Shown here: positions 53,811-64,000 of the stretch, one piece after another
Layout: each line of letters opens with the position of its first letter
Numbering within the stretch: the stretch's first letter is position 1
NCBI RefSeq assembly: GCF_910592395.1
Contig: NC_088314.1
Coordinates: 11,596,001 to 11,660,000, forward strand
Origin: Lineus longissimus
Lineage: Eukaryota; Nemertea; Pilidiophora; Heteronemertea; Lineidae
Reading direction: 5' to 3'
Length of the DNA: 64,000 nt
Program-made: the position numbers and the translations under genes
The notes under the pieces: model-generated
What the model was told of the DNA's origin: nothing
The model's database searches: none
Seen by the model: only the letters and a program-made list of their open reading frames with translations

Positions 53811-54606
53811 CAGGGCTGCTTACCCTAAAAAAAATTTGTGTGTAAGATTTCCAAAAAATGGGTGTATTTTCCCTAAAAATTGTGTAGACATAAGGAATTT
53901 TATGTGTAAGATTACTAACAAAATGTGTAGAAATAAACAACAACGTAATGTACTAATTTCAACAGTTTATTATCAAAATTTAATCCTTGTACATCACTAC
54001 AATAAGCAGATCATAGTTTTGAGAATCATGTAAAATCAAGGAGGAATCATCCCCACGGAAAACATTTGAAACCAAGAAGCATCTTTCTGTCAATGCATGT
54101 AGGCCTACATAGCACACGCCACAGGATCACTGACATACGCTCATGCGTTCAACATGGTGCCATTCAAGCCAAGAATTTTCAAACATCATGCTGTAAAAAA
54201 AGAATCTTGACTGATATTCGCTTCTGCACATAATATGCACTTGACCTGGGGTGTTATGGATGGCATGATTCCGTTTAGAAATCGGGAAATCCAGATTATC
54301 GGTGACTGAGTACATGGAGTAACCATGGAGAAAGCACGCGGGCACAGGAAACTCTGGCAGGTCGGCAATACTTGTAAGGGTCGGAGGGAGGGGGCTGAAT
54401 TAAAAGAGTGGGGGGCACGGGGTGGGTTACATACAAATCACAAAAAAAACGCGTAGAACACACTTTATAGAAACGTATTCTGACATTTATTTAGCGTATT
54501 TTGAGGAAAAATAATTACGTACAAACATGGAGAAAAAACGTAGAGCGTAGAAACCAATTCTGTCTACGTATAAAATACGCAAATTACGTACAAGTACGAA
54601 GCCCTG
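53811..54606. mobile_element. hAT-like element in the satellite
   Basis: The ends are CAGGGCTGC and GAAGCCCTG (inverted, CAGGGCTTC), flanked by ATCATT on both sides (53805-53810 and 54607-54612). The satellite reading resumes perfectly after it. The CAGGG start is typical of hAT, whose duplication is 8 bp; only 6 bp are visible here. The interior contains minus-strand ORF scraps and repeated 'tgtgtagaNat...' and 'acgtagaNa' motifs, but no transposase I can name. Confidence 0.78.
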
Positions 54607-55027
54607 ATCATTGTTGACCATCATCGCCAGTAGGCTATATTACTAATTGAGTGACAACATATCGTCACAAAAATCTCAACATTTCGGTCTCAATCTGTCC
54701 GAAGGGTCATCTTGAATCTCTTTAACTAAAATGAGGCCAATCGGTCACGTCGACCGCCATTGCGGACCAACTATCATCGCTGGTAGGCTGTGTAGATAAT
54801 AAGGTGACAACTTATCGTCGTGGAATCTTGAAATAACTGTCTCAATCCATCTGAACGATCATCTTGACTCTGTATAACCAAAAAGAGCCCGATTGGTTGC
54901 GAAGACCGTCATTGCTGACCATCAATCACAAGCAGGCTACATCGAAAGTCGAGCGACAGCATAACGTTGCGGAATCCCAAAATTTCGGTCTCAATCTGTC
55001 TGAAGGGTCATATCGACTCTGTATAAC
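54607..55027. repeat. Satellite of about 150 bp, block 2
   Basis: Continuation of the array after the hAT-like insertion, with monomers marked by 'cgccagtaggctatattact', 'tggtaggctgtgtagataat' and 'gcaggctacatcgaaagtcg'. It ends at 'gtataac', where mosaic copy C is inserted. Confidence 0.85.
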
Positions 55028-56698
55028 AACAAGAGGCCCAAGGGCCTGGCGCTCAGCTGAGTTAATATCATTAATATCTTCCCGGTGTTTAGTTCATTAT
55101 GCATGAAAATGGCATGCTCCATGGTATTTGATATCCTTTTGCGTTCACTACGGTACCAATGTTTTTGGTTGACATAATTATGCCACTGTTCATTCCTCAA
55201 TCCTGACCATAATTCGGGTGAAATCATCGTATGAAAATATTTACCGAAACATGAAGTTTATGCCATGAATGAGGATACTCATTGTCATAGCCTCGTTTAC
55301 AAGTACGAAGTATTTTCCCGCGAATATTCAAAACTGCTTGGCTCCTTGCCAGTTAAATAACATGTGACTATACACAAAATAGAAAACTTTGATGGAAATT
55401 GTAAATCATTTTTTTATCTATCAGGGGAAACAAGCTGATGATGATCAAATAAATCATTCATGAGAAATCGTTTTGTTGCTGAAGCTTGCATGACGAAGTT
55501 AATGCTAAACCTTTTCTTGTGCTCTACTGCGCCACCGTAGTTTTCTATTTAGACCAGCGATGACGTCATTTCTGGTGATTCCCTACGTTGTCCAATGAGC
55601 GCTTTTTAAAATGTGCCATTTGGTATTGTACAGTATGCAATGTATTTTTTCAGCGCTGCCAGTTGCCGAACAGAATGCCGTAGCTCCCTCAATTTCCAAT
55701 CAATTTTTATGGGAGTGACATTATTGTATTGCTTAGAATGTCTACTTTTTACTCATGAAAGAATCGTAGAACTAAAACATAATAGGCGAACAGAATCATG
55801 CCGATTCACTGCACATACTGTGGGAATTCTCCACTTCAAAATACATCGGCGATGTCATCGCGAACAGAGCATGCACTTTTGATATCGTTTTCACAGAAAT
55901 GTGGCCAAATTTTCAAGAACTAATTTCTGAATTTAGTTCCTAAAGACCTTATGACTACCACTGAAATGAACTAGTGATAATATCGCCTACCAGACTACTG
56001 AAAATTGGGTACTTGAGTGTCATTGAGCTCCAAGATTATTGCACATGGTGTAAACAACATGCCGCCATTTTGTCTCCGCTTCGGTATTTCGTACGCCGCT
56101 TATAATACACCTTCTCAATTAAAACCAACATAATAAGGCCTTACATTGTTGATTGAATAGGAACACCACACAAAACACAATAAAGTGGGGGTACAATCGA
56201 TTACGAAGCTGAAGTGAACAGTGATTTATTCCTGGAGCTACTGCTTTTGTTGTGTGGCTGCCATGTTTTGAGAACTGGCAAATAGGAGACTTCATTGATG
56301 GCTGACGTCATCGGGCGGGAATTTGAATCGGTAGAAATAATTAAAAGGCAGGTAGCGCCCTCTCCTGTTAAAATTTTGAACTTTTTCTCAATAAAAAAGA
56401 TTTTCAAGAATTTTATCTTAATATTAGAGCATATTTCAACTATTTCTGCTGCTCCTAGGCCGATATAGGCCAGTTTCCTTCATGCACTCTCGCTCGCAGG
56501 AAGTAGGTCGAATGGCGACAAATTTTGTTTTGAAAGTAGAGTTTGACCAGAAGTATCCAGAAATGCAAAATTGAAGTCTCTAGGTCTTACGGTTACAAAA
56601 TGTGCACCATGGGTTTAACGGACGGATGGATGGACAGACGGACGCCACTGAACAACTTATTTGACAAGCTCGGCTGACTTAGTCAGCTGAGCTAAAAA
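55028..56698 (+). mobile_element. Mosaic repeat element, copy C
   Basis: It starts AACAAGAGGCCCAAGGGCCT and ends GTCAGCTGAGCTAAAAA. Satellite lies on both sides and the monomer sequence (gtataaccaaaatgag) is restored across it, so both ends are exact. The first 500 bp are unlike copies A, B and D. The block 55550-56010 matches A at 23624-24060. 'ggacggatggatggacagac' precedes the tail. No ORF of note. Little or no target duplication, as in Helitron-type or other single-strand mechanisms, though I see no Helitron 3' hairpin. Confidence 0.82.
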
Positions 56699-57740
56699 TG
56701 AGTACGATCGGTTGCGATGACCGCCATTGTTGCCCAACTATCATCGCTAGTAGGCTATGTTGATAGTAGAGTGAGAACTTATCGTCGTGGAATCCCACAA
56801 TTTCAGGGTCATCTTAATTCTCTATAACTGAAATAAGTGTAATCGGTCAAGTCCGCCACCATTGATGACAAACCATCATCGCTAGTCGCTATGTCGCTAG
56901 TTGAGTGATAATTTGTCATCTTTGAATCTCGAAATTTTGGACTCGATCCGTCCGAACGTTCATCAGGAATCTGTTTAACCAAAATGAGTGAGATCGGTCT
57001 CCATGACGATCATCGTGCCCAACTATCATCGCATAGTAGGCTATGTTGATAGTAGAGTGACAACATATTGTCGCAAAATCTCAAAATTTCGGTCTCAATC
57101 TGTCGGAAGGCTCACCTTGACCCAGTTTAACTAAATTGAGCGAAATCGGTCGCAACGACCGCTGACCAGCTATCATCGCCACTAGGCGCTGAACCTCGAA
57201 ATTTCTAGGTCTGCCATTTCGACCCCGTATGGCCAAAATGAGCGCAATTGGTTGCAATGACCACCATTGCTGAACAACTATCATCGCTACTATGCTATAT
57301 TGGTAGTCGTGTGACAACTTATCGTCGCAGAATCTCGAAATTTCGGTTTCAATCCGTCTGATCGGTCATCTCGACTCTGTATAACCAAAAGGAACGCAAT
57401 CCGTCGCAACAACCGCCATTGCTGACCAGCTGTCATTGCCACTAGGCTATAGCGCTTGTGAAATGACAACTTATCGTCGCTGAATCTCGAACTATTATCG
57501 CTAGTAGGCTATATTGGCAGTCAAGTGACAACTAATTGTCGCGGAATCTCGAAATTTCAGTCGGAACGGTCATCTTGACTCAGTATAACCAAAATAAGCG
57601 CACTTGTTAAAGACGATTGCCATGAGTGACCAACGATCATCGCTTGTAAGATATATCACTAGTCGTATTACAAGTTATCGTCGCGGAATCACGAATTTCT
57701 GTCTCAATCCATCTGAACGGTCATATTGGCACTGTATAAC
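56699..57740. repeat. Satellite of about 150 bp, block 3
   Basis: At least six more diverged monomers with 'catcgctagtaggctatgtt', 'agtgacaacttatcgtcgc' and 'aatctcgaaatttcggt'. The block ends at 'cactgtataac', where mosaic copy D begins at the same point in the monomer as copy C. Confidence 0.87.
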
Positions 57741-59160
57741 AACAAGAGGCCCAAGGGCCTGGCGCTCAGCTGGATGACCTTATAACATAAGTAGTAAATA
57801 TCGGCTTTATACTACTGTTTGAAGGTCAAGAGAACACGTTATACCACTAAAATTTCCAATGCAGAGTTGCCAGCTGGATGAAATATGATTGAACTAATCA
57901 GCCATGGTATGTAAATATTACAGGAGGCAACGGAAGATATCCCTAGTTCAGTATGTTGTATCGGTAGCTTTACAGAAAAGAAGTGTCAGAGAGGATGAGA
58001 CTTCTCCATGGACAACTGTGGTATGTCCAGGCTGGGTTGTACAGCACAAGGATACAAAATGCTGTCTGTAATTGAGAGGTATCCTGATTTAACAGAGGTC
58101 AAAATAAATAGAAATTACCAGTTTGGGACTAACACCACTGTCACAGGAGTCAACAAAATTAATTTTATTGAGAGAAATTGACCTGTCCTGCAGGTGATTG
58201 GAATTTACAATACAAAGGGTCGTTTTTCATGACATTGTGCTCTACTGCGTATCCCTAGTGAGTCGATCGGGAACCAATCTATCCTTGGCACAGACAGGTT
58301 CAAATTGGCTATATCATGAATAGATTGAATTGCGATGAAAATCTAATGCAATAAAGGAGCATTATCGAAGAGACAAATTAATCAAACCAATTGTCCACAG
58401 ACTCGGACCCTGAAATGGCATGATGTATGCGTGCATATAAAAGTATATCAATTGGTCCCATAGAGATGATGAGGCAATGTCAATATGCCTTGTTCCTTAG
58501 TCGGCAATATGCCCCTTTTTATACGGAGAAGAAGGAGAACTCAGATAGGCCATCACATGTCTGCTTCCAAATGGCTCGAACCAACTGTACTATCACTACC
58601 ATTAATTTAAAATGTGTGCTCCTCCTACATGTAGCAATGTCTCGGCCAAAAAGGCACTTAGTCGACAGGGCAAGCTAGAAGTTCAGCACCGTGAGCAGCT
58701 CCTTGGTAAGGCCATGTCAGGTTCCGTGCGCCTCTTCAGATACGTCATCAAGTATTGAAAGCTGTGGTGAGCTGAGTACATAAAAAGACCATGGTCACCT
58801 CAATTTGAAAATCCCTTCATAATCAAGGGCTACTTCTGACTAAAACAGCACAATAGACCACCAATTTGACCCCAGCTCCTAACTGCGGGAAAACCCAAGT
58901 CCAGCCACCAAAAGTACCAAAAATACAATTTTGTTTACATTTGAACTGCAAACATGCGTTTGTTTACAATTTCATTTCCCGCGAAATCTCGAAAATCAGG
59001 TGACCTGCAATCGTGGATTGAAAATAACATTAACCTGGGTTCAGCAGGTCAGCAGGTATACCGGCTGTTCCAATCATCCCCCTACAGCCAGCTGTTAAAA
59101 AGGTAATGTTATTCACCCCACAGGGAGTGCAGGTAATTGATTAAGCCCCTGCATAACTTA

Positions 59161-60370
59161 GGCTTACTGTATTTAGCGCAATCATTACGCTTAGCGCAAT
59201 GAATGGGGGAAAACCCAAAATGTGGTACCTATTTCTCTGCCTATTGAGAAACACGATGAAATGCATGTAATTGGACATAGGGCACGAGATCAACTACTTC
59301 CGCTTAGGGAGTGTTCATTATTTGGTTTAATACATTTTACCCACACATGATGATTTACCATGGATAAACGTTCGAGGACGGACCTGTAGCTCCGATATTT
59401 TCGATGTATACTAACACTACTAATCCAATAACAAAAAACTGAAGTACGGGTACTGTTAGGTCGACGACTTTCGCGAGTGTGAGTTTTTGTTTACCTTGGT
59501 TCCATAATCGTCGTAAGATGACCTTTGACTATTTAAAAGGCCCTCTGGCATTTCTGGGGTCAACACCCACTAAAGACCCATACATGTCCCAAGATTGGTG
59601 ATGATCGGGCAATAGACTGAGAGGTTTCGTGATTTTGCACTCAGTGACCTTTGACCAGTCATGACCTTGACAGTAGTATTTCGGGGTCAACCTCCTGATG
59701 ATAGATCTGGGAGCTAGAAAATGATCAATATTGCCTTCCTTATCTCCCCACCAACCCTTATTTCCTGATTCCCTTTCCGTTCCCATCCCCTCTTTATCCA
59801 TCACTGGCCTTCTCCGCTCACCACACTCTTCTCACCGAGGCTAATCCATTAGTAAATGCCTACTCCCCTGGGGCTTATTAAAGGGGGACTATAGGCCTAG
59901 GCAGGAGCAGAGGTGCTAATTTGGCCATCTTCAGGCGACTTTTGCACAGTGAGGGCGCTGGGCCATGTCCGATTCAGCACTAAATATATTCCTTACACAA
60001 GCGTGAGATGTGAGAGAACCCTTTTGGCGACTTTGTGTAACTTTATCTTGCTGCCTATAATAAAGATTACCTTAAAGAGACAATAAGATTACCTTAAAGA
60101 GACAATATTATTGTCTCTTTAAGGTAATCTTTATTATCCCAAAGCAAAACAGACATGATATTCAAGCTTATAGGTCACCGCCACCACACCATGTACTACT
60201 ACGTGTACTAGTGTATAATAGTAGATCAATAGGCGCGCCATCTATGAGATGATACAATAACTGACATCTACCCTTGTTCCATTGTATTTTTAGTGTCAGA
60301 AAATAATGGTTGCTCCCGAGGCGTAATATTGCGCTAAATAGGCGTAATATTGCGCTAAATACAGTAAGCC
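59161..60370. mobile_element. 1210-bp foldback/MULE-like element, 9-bp TSD
   Basis: CATAACTTA is duplicated exactly (59152-59160 and 60371-60379), and copy A shows the empty site near 23400. The TIRs begin GGCTTACTGTATTTAGCGCA on both ends. The right end repeats 'tttagcgcaatattacgcc' twice and the left end has 'gcgcaatcattacgcttagcgcaat', so the ends are again small tandem repeats. No transposase. The interior holds the palindrome at 60085-60131. Confidence 0.92.
60085..60131. other. Perfect 23-bp palindrome
   Basis: Arms AAGATTACCTTAAAGAGACA(ATA) at 60085-60107 and 60109-60131 are perfectly inverted with a one-base loop. A third copy of the arm lies directly upstream at 60062-60080 in the forward orientation. 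Confidence 0.9.
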
Positions 60371-60434
60371 CATAACTTAACAGCAATGGCTTGGCTTCTG
60401 TGAGTGGTAAGGAGAATTGACAGTTTTTTTATGG

Positions 60435-60654
60435 TAGTGTGGTGAGCGCACGCCGCAGGATTGTGTATAGTGGCCCTTTAAGGGTGGTACTTGGGCGTAG
60501 TAGCGGTCGCGAGTTGGGTGTGTGATATTGTTTTTGTGACCCGTGTCAAGACCGGCGGTCTAATTGCAATTGTCAGAGATAATAGTTACATTAAAAGCGT
60601 ATAAGTCGCATACAAGTGTTGGTAAGTTTTGTGTTCAACCCCGTGTGTGTTCCA
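60435..60654. mobile_element. Insertion of about 220 bp, type unclear
   Basis: Compared with copies A, B and C ('tttttatgggagtaacatta'), copy D has an extra segment running from 'tagtgtggtgagcgcacgcc' to 'cccgtgtgtgttcca'. It is GC-richer than its surroundings, has no ORF and no clear TIR, and could be a solo LTR or short retroposon. I could not establish a target duplication. Confidence 0.6.
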
Positions 60655-61293
60655 GGAGTAACATTATTGTGTTGCTTAAAACGTCTACTTTTTACTCATG
60701 TAAGAATCACTAATAATAACTTCAACTTATTTTCTGGTTATGATAACACAACACGCATATTCATGATCATGATCGCCTTGGACGCACAACCTAACCACAT
60801 ATCAATCCGCCCCGACGATCGACACATCAATTCGATTCGATAACACTCGATAAAGTTTGATAAGTAAACTAGAACTGAGATTTCACAGGAGCACTTGTGA
60901 ATTCATGACTCCAGGGTTGTTTTGAGGGCGATATTGTAAGAGTTGGTCTTGAGTATGGGGACCTGAAGGTCCGTGTGAGGCACCTGGGCCAGGGAGAGAA
61001 GACCAGTTGAACGGTCGATGGGATCTGACACGGACACTACTATTGATCTCATTATATGAATACCATTTAATTACAAAGAAGTGAAAACAGATCATATCAT
61101 ATTCCTTGGCATAAATTAAAATAGGAGTGCGGGAACAAGGTTTTTTAGCAGGAGGAAAGCGAGAACATTTTGCGCCGTCGTATTCCGATTTGACTGGTTA
61201 GTGGTGAAATCTGCTTTTAATTTTGCAAATTAACATATTCGTTTTTATAGTTCTAACGTTGTCTCAATTAAAGATGCTTTCCCAATGCTTGAC

Positions 61294-62388
61294 GATGGCA
61301 CGCCAAAGCGGAATTATTTCAACCCTACAAAATATTAGCAACATTTTAAAAACGATCCAACATTTTCAGAAAACAAGCCAACATTAGCGGAATTATTTCA
61401 ACCCTGTACAAAATATAAGCATTATTTAAAATAGATCCAACATTTTGAGAAAACAAGCCAACATTTTTTTTCACATTTAGAAAAATTCGTTAGAAAAAAA
61501 TTATTTTGGGGTTAAACTTTTTTTCTTCATAAAAAACTTTAAAAATTCATTTTTTCGTGAAAAAAATATTTAATTTTTTTTCTTCTCTTGAAAATATTTT
61601 CCCGCAACATTTTTTTTTAAATGTTGACAAAATTTTACGGCAACATTTATTTTCGTTCAAGATTTTTTTCTTGCAACATTTTTTTTCGTCAACAATTTTT
61701 TCGTCCAACAACGAGCGCCACCTGTGCACAACTAATTGAACTATATCCCCTCGAGACGAGGTTTAGCTACGGGGTACTTCTGGCATGTTTCTTTACACGA
61801 ATATCTTACGCACGTGGTTGTCACTCGTCATGAACCACAATCCTAGCTGCACACCAATCACCACCAACCAACACGAGAACTTATTCATCTGATCCTATGT
61901 GAGAAGTATGATAAAACGCGCTTGTTTTGAGATGGCAACAACTGAACGATCAGAATTCCCGACCTGCTATGAGTATGAAGTACCCCAGCTTAACCTCGTC
62001 CCTGCGCGCGAGTTCTATTAGCAGTTCATAGGTGGCGCTCGTTGTTGAACGGAAAAAAATGTTGAACGAAAAAAATGTTGCCAAGAAAAAATCTCGAACG
62101 AAAATAAATGTTGCAGTAAAATTTTGTTAAGATTTTTTTTTTAAATTGCGTGGAAAATATTTTTAAGTGAAGAAAAAAATGTAAACGAATTTTTCGAAGT
62201 ATCACGAAAAAAAAATTGTTGGCTTGTTTTTTCAAAATGTTGACATGAGTCTAAAAATTTTTATCTTTTTTAAAAGATTGTCGGGTTAGTTTTTGAAAGT
62301 TTAAATAGTATTGCTTCTCTGTTGCCAAGAAATTTGTAGTTGCTAATATTTTTTCAGGGTTGAAATAATTCCGCTTTGGCGTGCCATA
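61294..62388. mobile_element. 1095-bp long-TIR foldback element
   Basis: CTTGAC flanks both sides (61288-61293 and 62389-62394), and copy B has the empty site near 44755 (aatgcttgactggtc). The ends are inverted: ATGGCACGCCAAAGCGGAAT continuing to TCAACCCT. Inversion extends, imperfectly, over most of the element: 61640-61730 (ggcaacatttattttcgttc to gagcgccacc) pairs with 62030-62110. Near the left end a unit of about 75-80 bp is duplicated (61309-61385 and 61386-61465). The arms are A/T-homopolymer rich. No gene. Confidence 0.88.
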
Positions 62389-63450
62389 CTTGACTGGTCT
62401 GGCAAGAGGCATTGCCAGGAAAACGTGACGTCATTTTAGCCATTCTTCTTACGCCCTCCCTCTCCGTAAAACTTCCTGACATGGTGTGAAGTGGGAGGGC
62501 GCACAATGGGAACCACACTGCCGCGATGTTAATAGTTTCTATTTATAGAATTCAGCGGAAGAGATTTAAGGCACGGAAAAAGTAGATTAACTCGGCTAAT
62601 CTCTATGGATTTTACCCAGGAATGTTTTCAAGGCGAGAGAAACATCTGATTTAAGTACTGCGCTTATTAGATTTCATGTTCATGCCGAAGATTGGCCTAA
62701 AATGTGGACGAAAAGAGTGCATTATCGAGTGTTGGAGAGGTCACGTGATTGGACGAGAAACCTGAGCGAAAACAATACTGACTCCAGCTCCCAGAGGGAG
62801 GAGCGCGGCTGGAGTTATAACAAAGTTTTCGTGCTTTTAGCTGTCAACATCAATGGCTATAATATACTCCTGCAGAATAGTAGAACTAATAGAACTAATT
62901 TCCGAAGTTTCCAATAGTTTGAACACAAATCAGAACATCACCCATCAGCTGGACTCGGATCTGCATAAATTACGATAAATAAATGAGGTCGTCGCTTCAA
63001 TTTCGCAAAGAAAGTTGACTCCATTCGAAGGTTGTTTTGACCATATTCCGTTGAACTCATCGTTATGAGGGCATTTGAACACATTCTCGTTGATCTTTTC
63101 TATAAACGTGTGAAGTTTCGTACCAAAATACATTTCCGTAAAGGCTTAAAAAAGAAAATTTGTCACTTACAAAATCATCGCCGCCATTTTCTTGATGTAT
63201 TGACTTCATAAAGATCTTCACAAAAATCGTATCAAAGTCCCGAAAATCGATGGAATTTTGTCCCGACTTCTCTTATATACATAGATACCACCATTATACA
63301 TCGTTTTGTCAAAAATGAGATATGTGCATGCTGCGTTGGAAAAACGACGCACAATTGTTTACAGATGGACTGACTGACTGACTGACTGCCTGACTCGCTG
63401 ACATCGAACCATTTTACAAGCTCTGCTGACTACGTCAGCTGAGCTAAAAA

Positions 63451-64000
63451 TTACTGATCGCTATGGCCAATCAAATTCAGTCTACTGACAGCACCAGCAC
63501 TGAACACATCTCCACGTCTAACTGTCTGGTGCGCTCCTGTACACAAAAACACCAATAGACATGAAATATTGCAATACCTAGTGTGGATTCTTCCTGCGTA
63601 AAAAAAAATTTACAGAGCAGATTAACTTCCACGAATAAAAAAGGAGTTTGGAGTGGCCAAAGTGCGGAAATAATGTCTCCGCTAAAATACACTACGAAAT
63701 ACACTAGGCAATGCACTACGCGATACACGGCAGAGATGCAGTTGAGTTTGTTATTGTTTTGACTTAGAAGCCCGCCCATATCATAATATATTCATGTATT
63801 CATGAACTCATTTCTGTCCCATACAACTCTTAAGAACAGTCAATTTCTCCATAAATCATCACCGAAACCGCGATATCCGCAGGAAGATTTGGTTCTAGTG
63901 TCCGAAAATGCATGATCTTACAGGGGCGCTTACTCGACAAATAGAGGGGATCTATGGGGATCTATGTGAGTTTTAGGTCGAACTTGTAAAATCTGTAAAC
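63451..64000. mobile_element. Partial second copy of the 3818-type MITE
   Basis: From 'ttactgatcgctatggccaa' this matches 3868-4440 almost base for base and runs off the window end. Its left terminus (about 50 bases including the TIR) is missing where mosaic copy D ends. Confidence 0.88.

Larger units (their letters stand above)
57741..63450 (+). mobile_element. Mosaic repeat element, copy D, with nested insertions
   Basis: Header AACAAGAGGCCCAAGGGCCT at 57741 and tail GTCAGCTGAGCTAAAAA ending at 63450. The body matches copy A (57741-58230), copy B (58270-59160 and 60371-61293) and the truncated end of B (62389-62745). Then comes a unique segment (62746-63350) with a (GACT)n run at 63364-63390 before the tail. 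Three insertions are absent from the other copies: 59161-60370, about 60435-60654 and 61294-62388. The right flank is not satellite but the interior of a MITE (63451 onward), so either that MITE was the target or a rearrangement occurred. Confidence 0.75.

Overview
This window is eukaryotic and almost entirely transposable-element DNA. There is no bacterial operon structure. Genes carry GT-AG introns, satellites and microsatellites are present, and remnants of nearly every animal transposon class are packed and nested. The mixture (Helitron, Penelope-like, BEL/Pao, a DIRS-like RNase H, piggyBac, pogo/Tigger, PIF/Harbinger, a Kolobok-like DDE gene and a CR1/Jockey-type LINE) is typical of a marine invertebrate genome, perhaps a mollusc or another lophotrochozoan. 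I cannot name the species from sequence alone.

Layout. 1-6.2 kb: Helitron helicase tail, a headless copy of a dispersed mosaic repeat, a piggyBac-type MITE, and a minus-strand LINE split by a MITE with a 9-bp target duplication. 6.6-8.6 kb: a pogo-like transposase gene whose four exons can be followed by phase-matched splice sites; it is dead. 8.7-12.4 kb: two near-identical direct repeats of about 517 bp bracket a minus-strand gag-like or unknown ORF, itself split by a Tigger-type element. 12.6-15.8 kb: a LINE endonuclease fragment and a decayed Helitron that lost its Rep domain. 16.1-19.4 kb: a piggyBac element sitting on the start codon of a Penelope-like element (PLE). 19.9-21.4 kb: a probable spliced minus-strand gene. 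22-24.6 kb: mosaic repeat copy A with a nested foldback element. 25.7-29.6 kb: a 95-bp tandem array, a second PLE and a piggyBac MITE. 30.4-32.1 kb: a candidate spliced transcript and an array with a period of about 100 bp. 32.5-35.5 kb: a large piggyBac with an intron-containing, inactivated transposase. 35.5-43 kb: a BEL/Pao element whose integrase is interrupted by a 1557-bp foldback, ending in a BEL/foreign chimeric ORF and a DIRS-like RNase H. 43-46.2 kb: mosaic copy B, a pogo fragment and a small MITE. 46.2-50 kb: a Kolobok-like two-gene module holding the only long intact ORF here (603 codons). 50.5-53.2 kb: Harbinger transposase and a second BEL gag with its LTR, both on the minus strand. 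53.2-57.7 kb: a satellite of about 150 bp interrupted by a hAT-like element and mosaic copy C. 57.7-63.45 kb: mosaic copy D carrying three further insertions. 63.45-64 kb: part of the same MITE seen near 3.8 kb.

The most informative features are the exact insertion junctions, which give a relative chronology. The most interesting possible system is the two-gene Kolobok-like module at 47.3-49.9 kb. Next are a group of foldback elements, three of them with termini built from short tandem repeats, and the mosaic repeat family whose members share both ends but carry different bodies. Family names are assigned from motifs read by eye; no database search was made.
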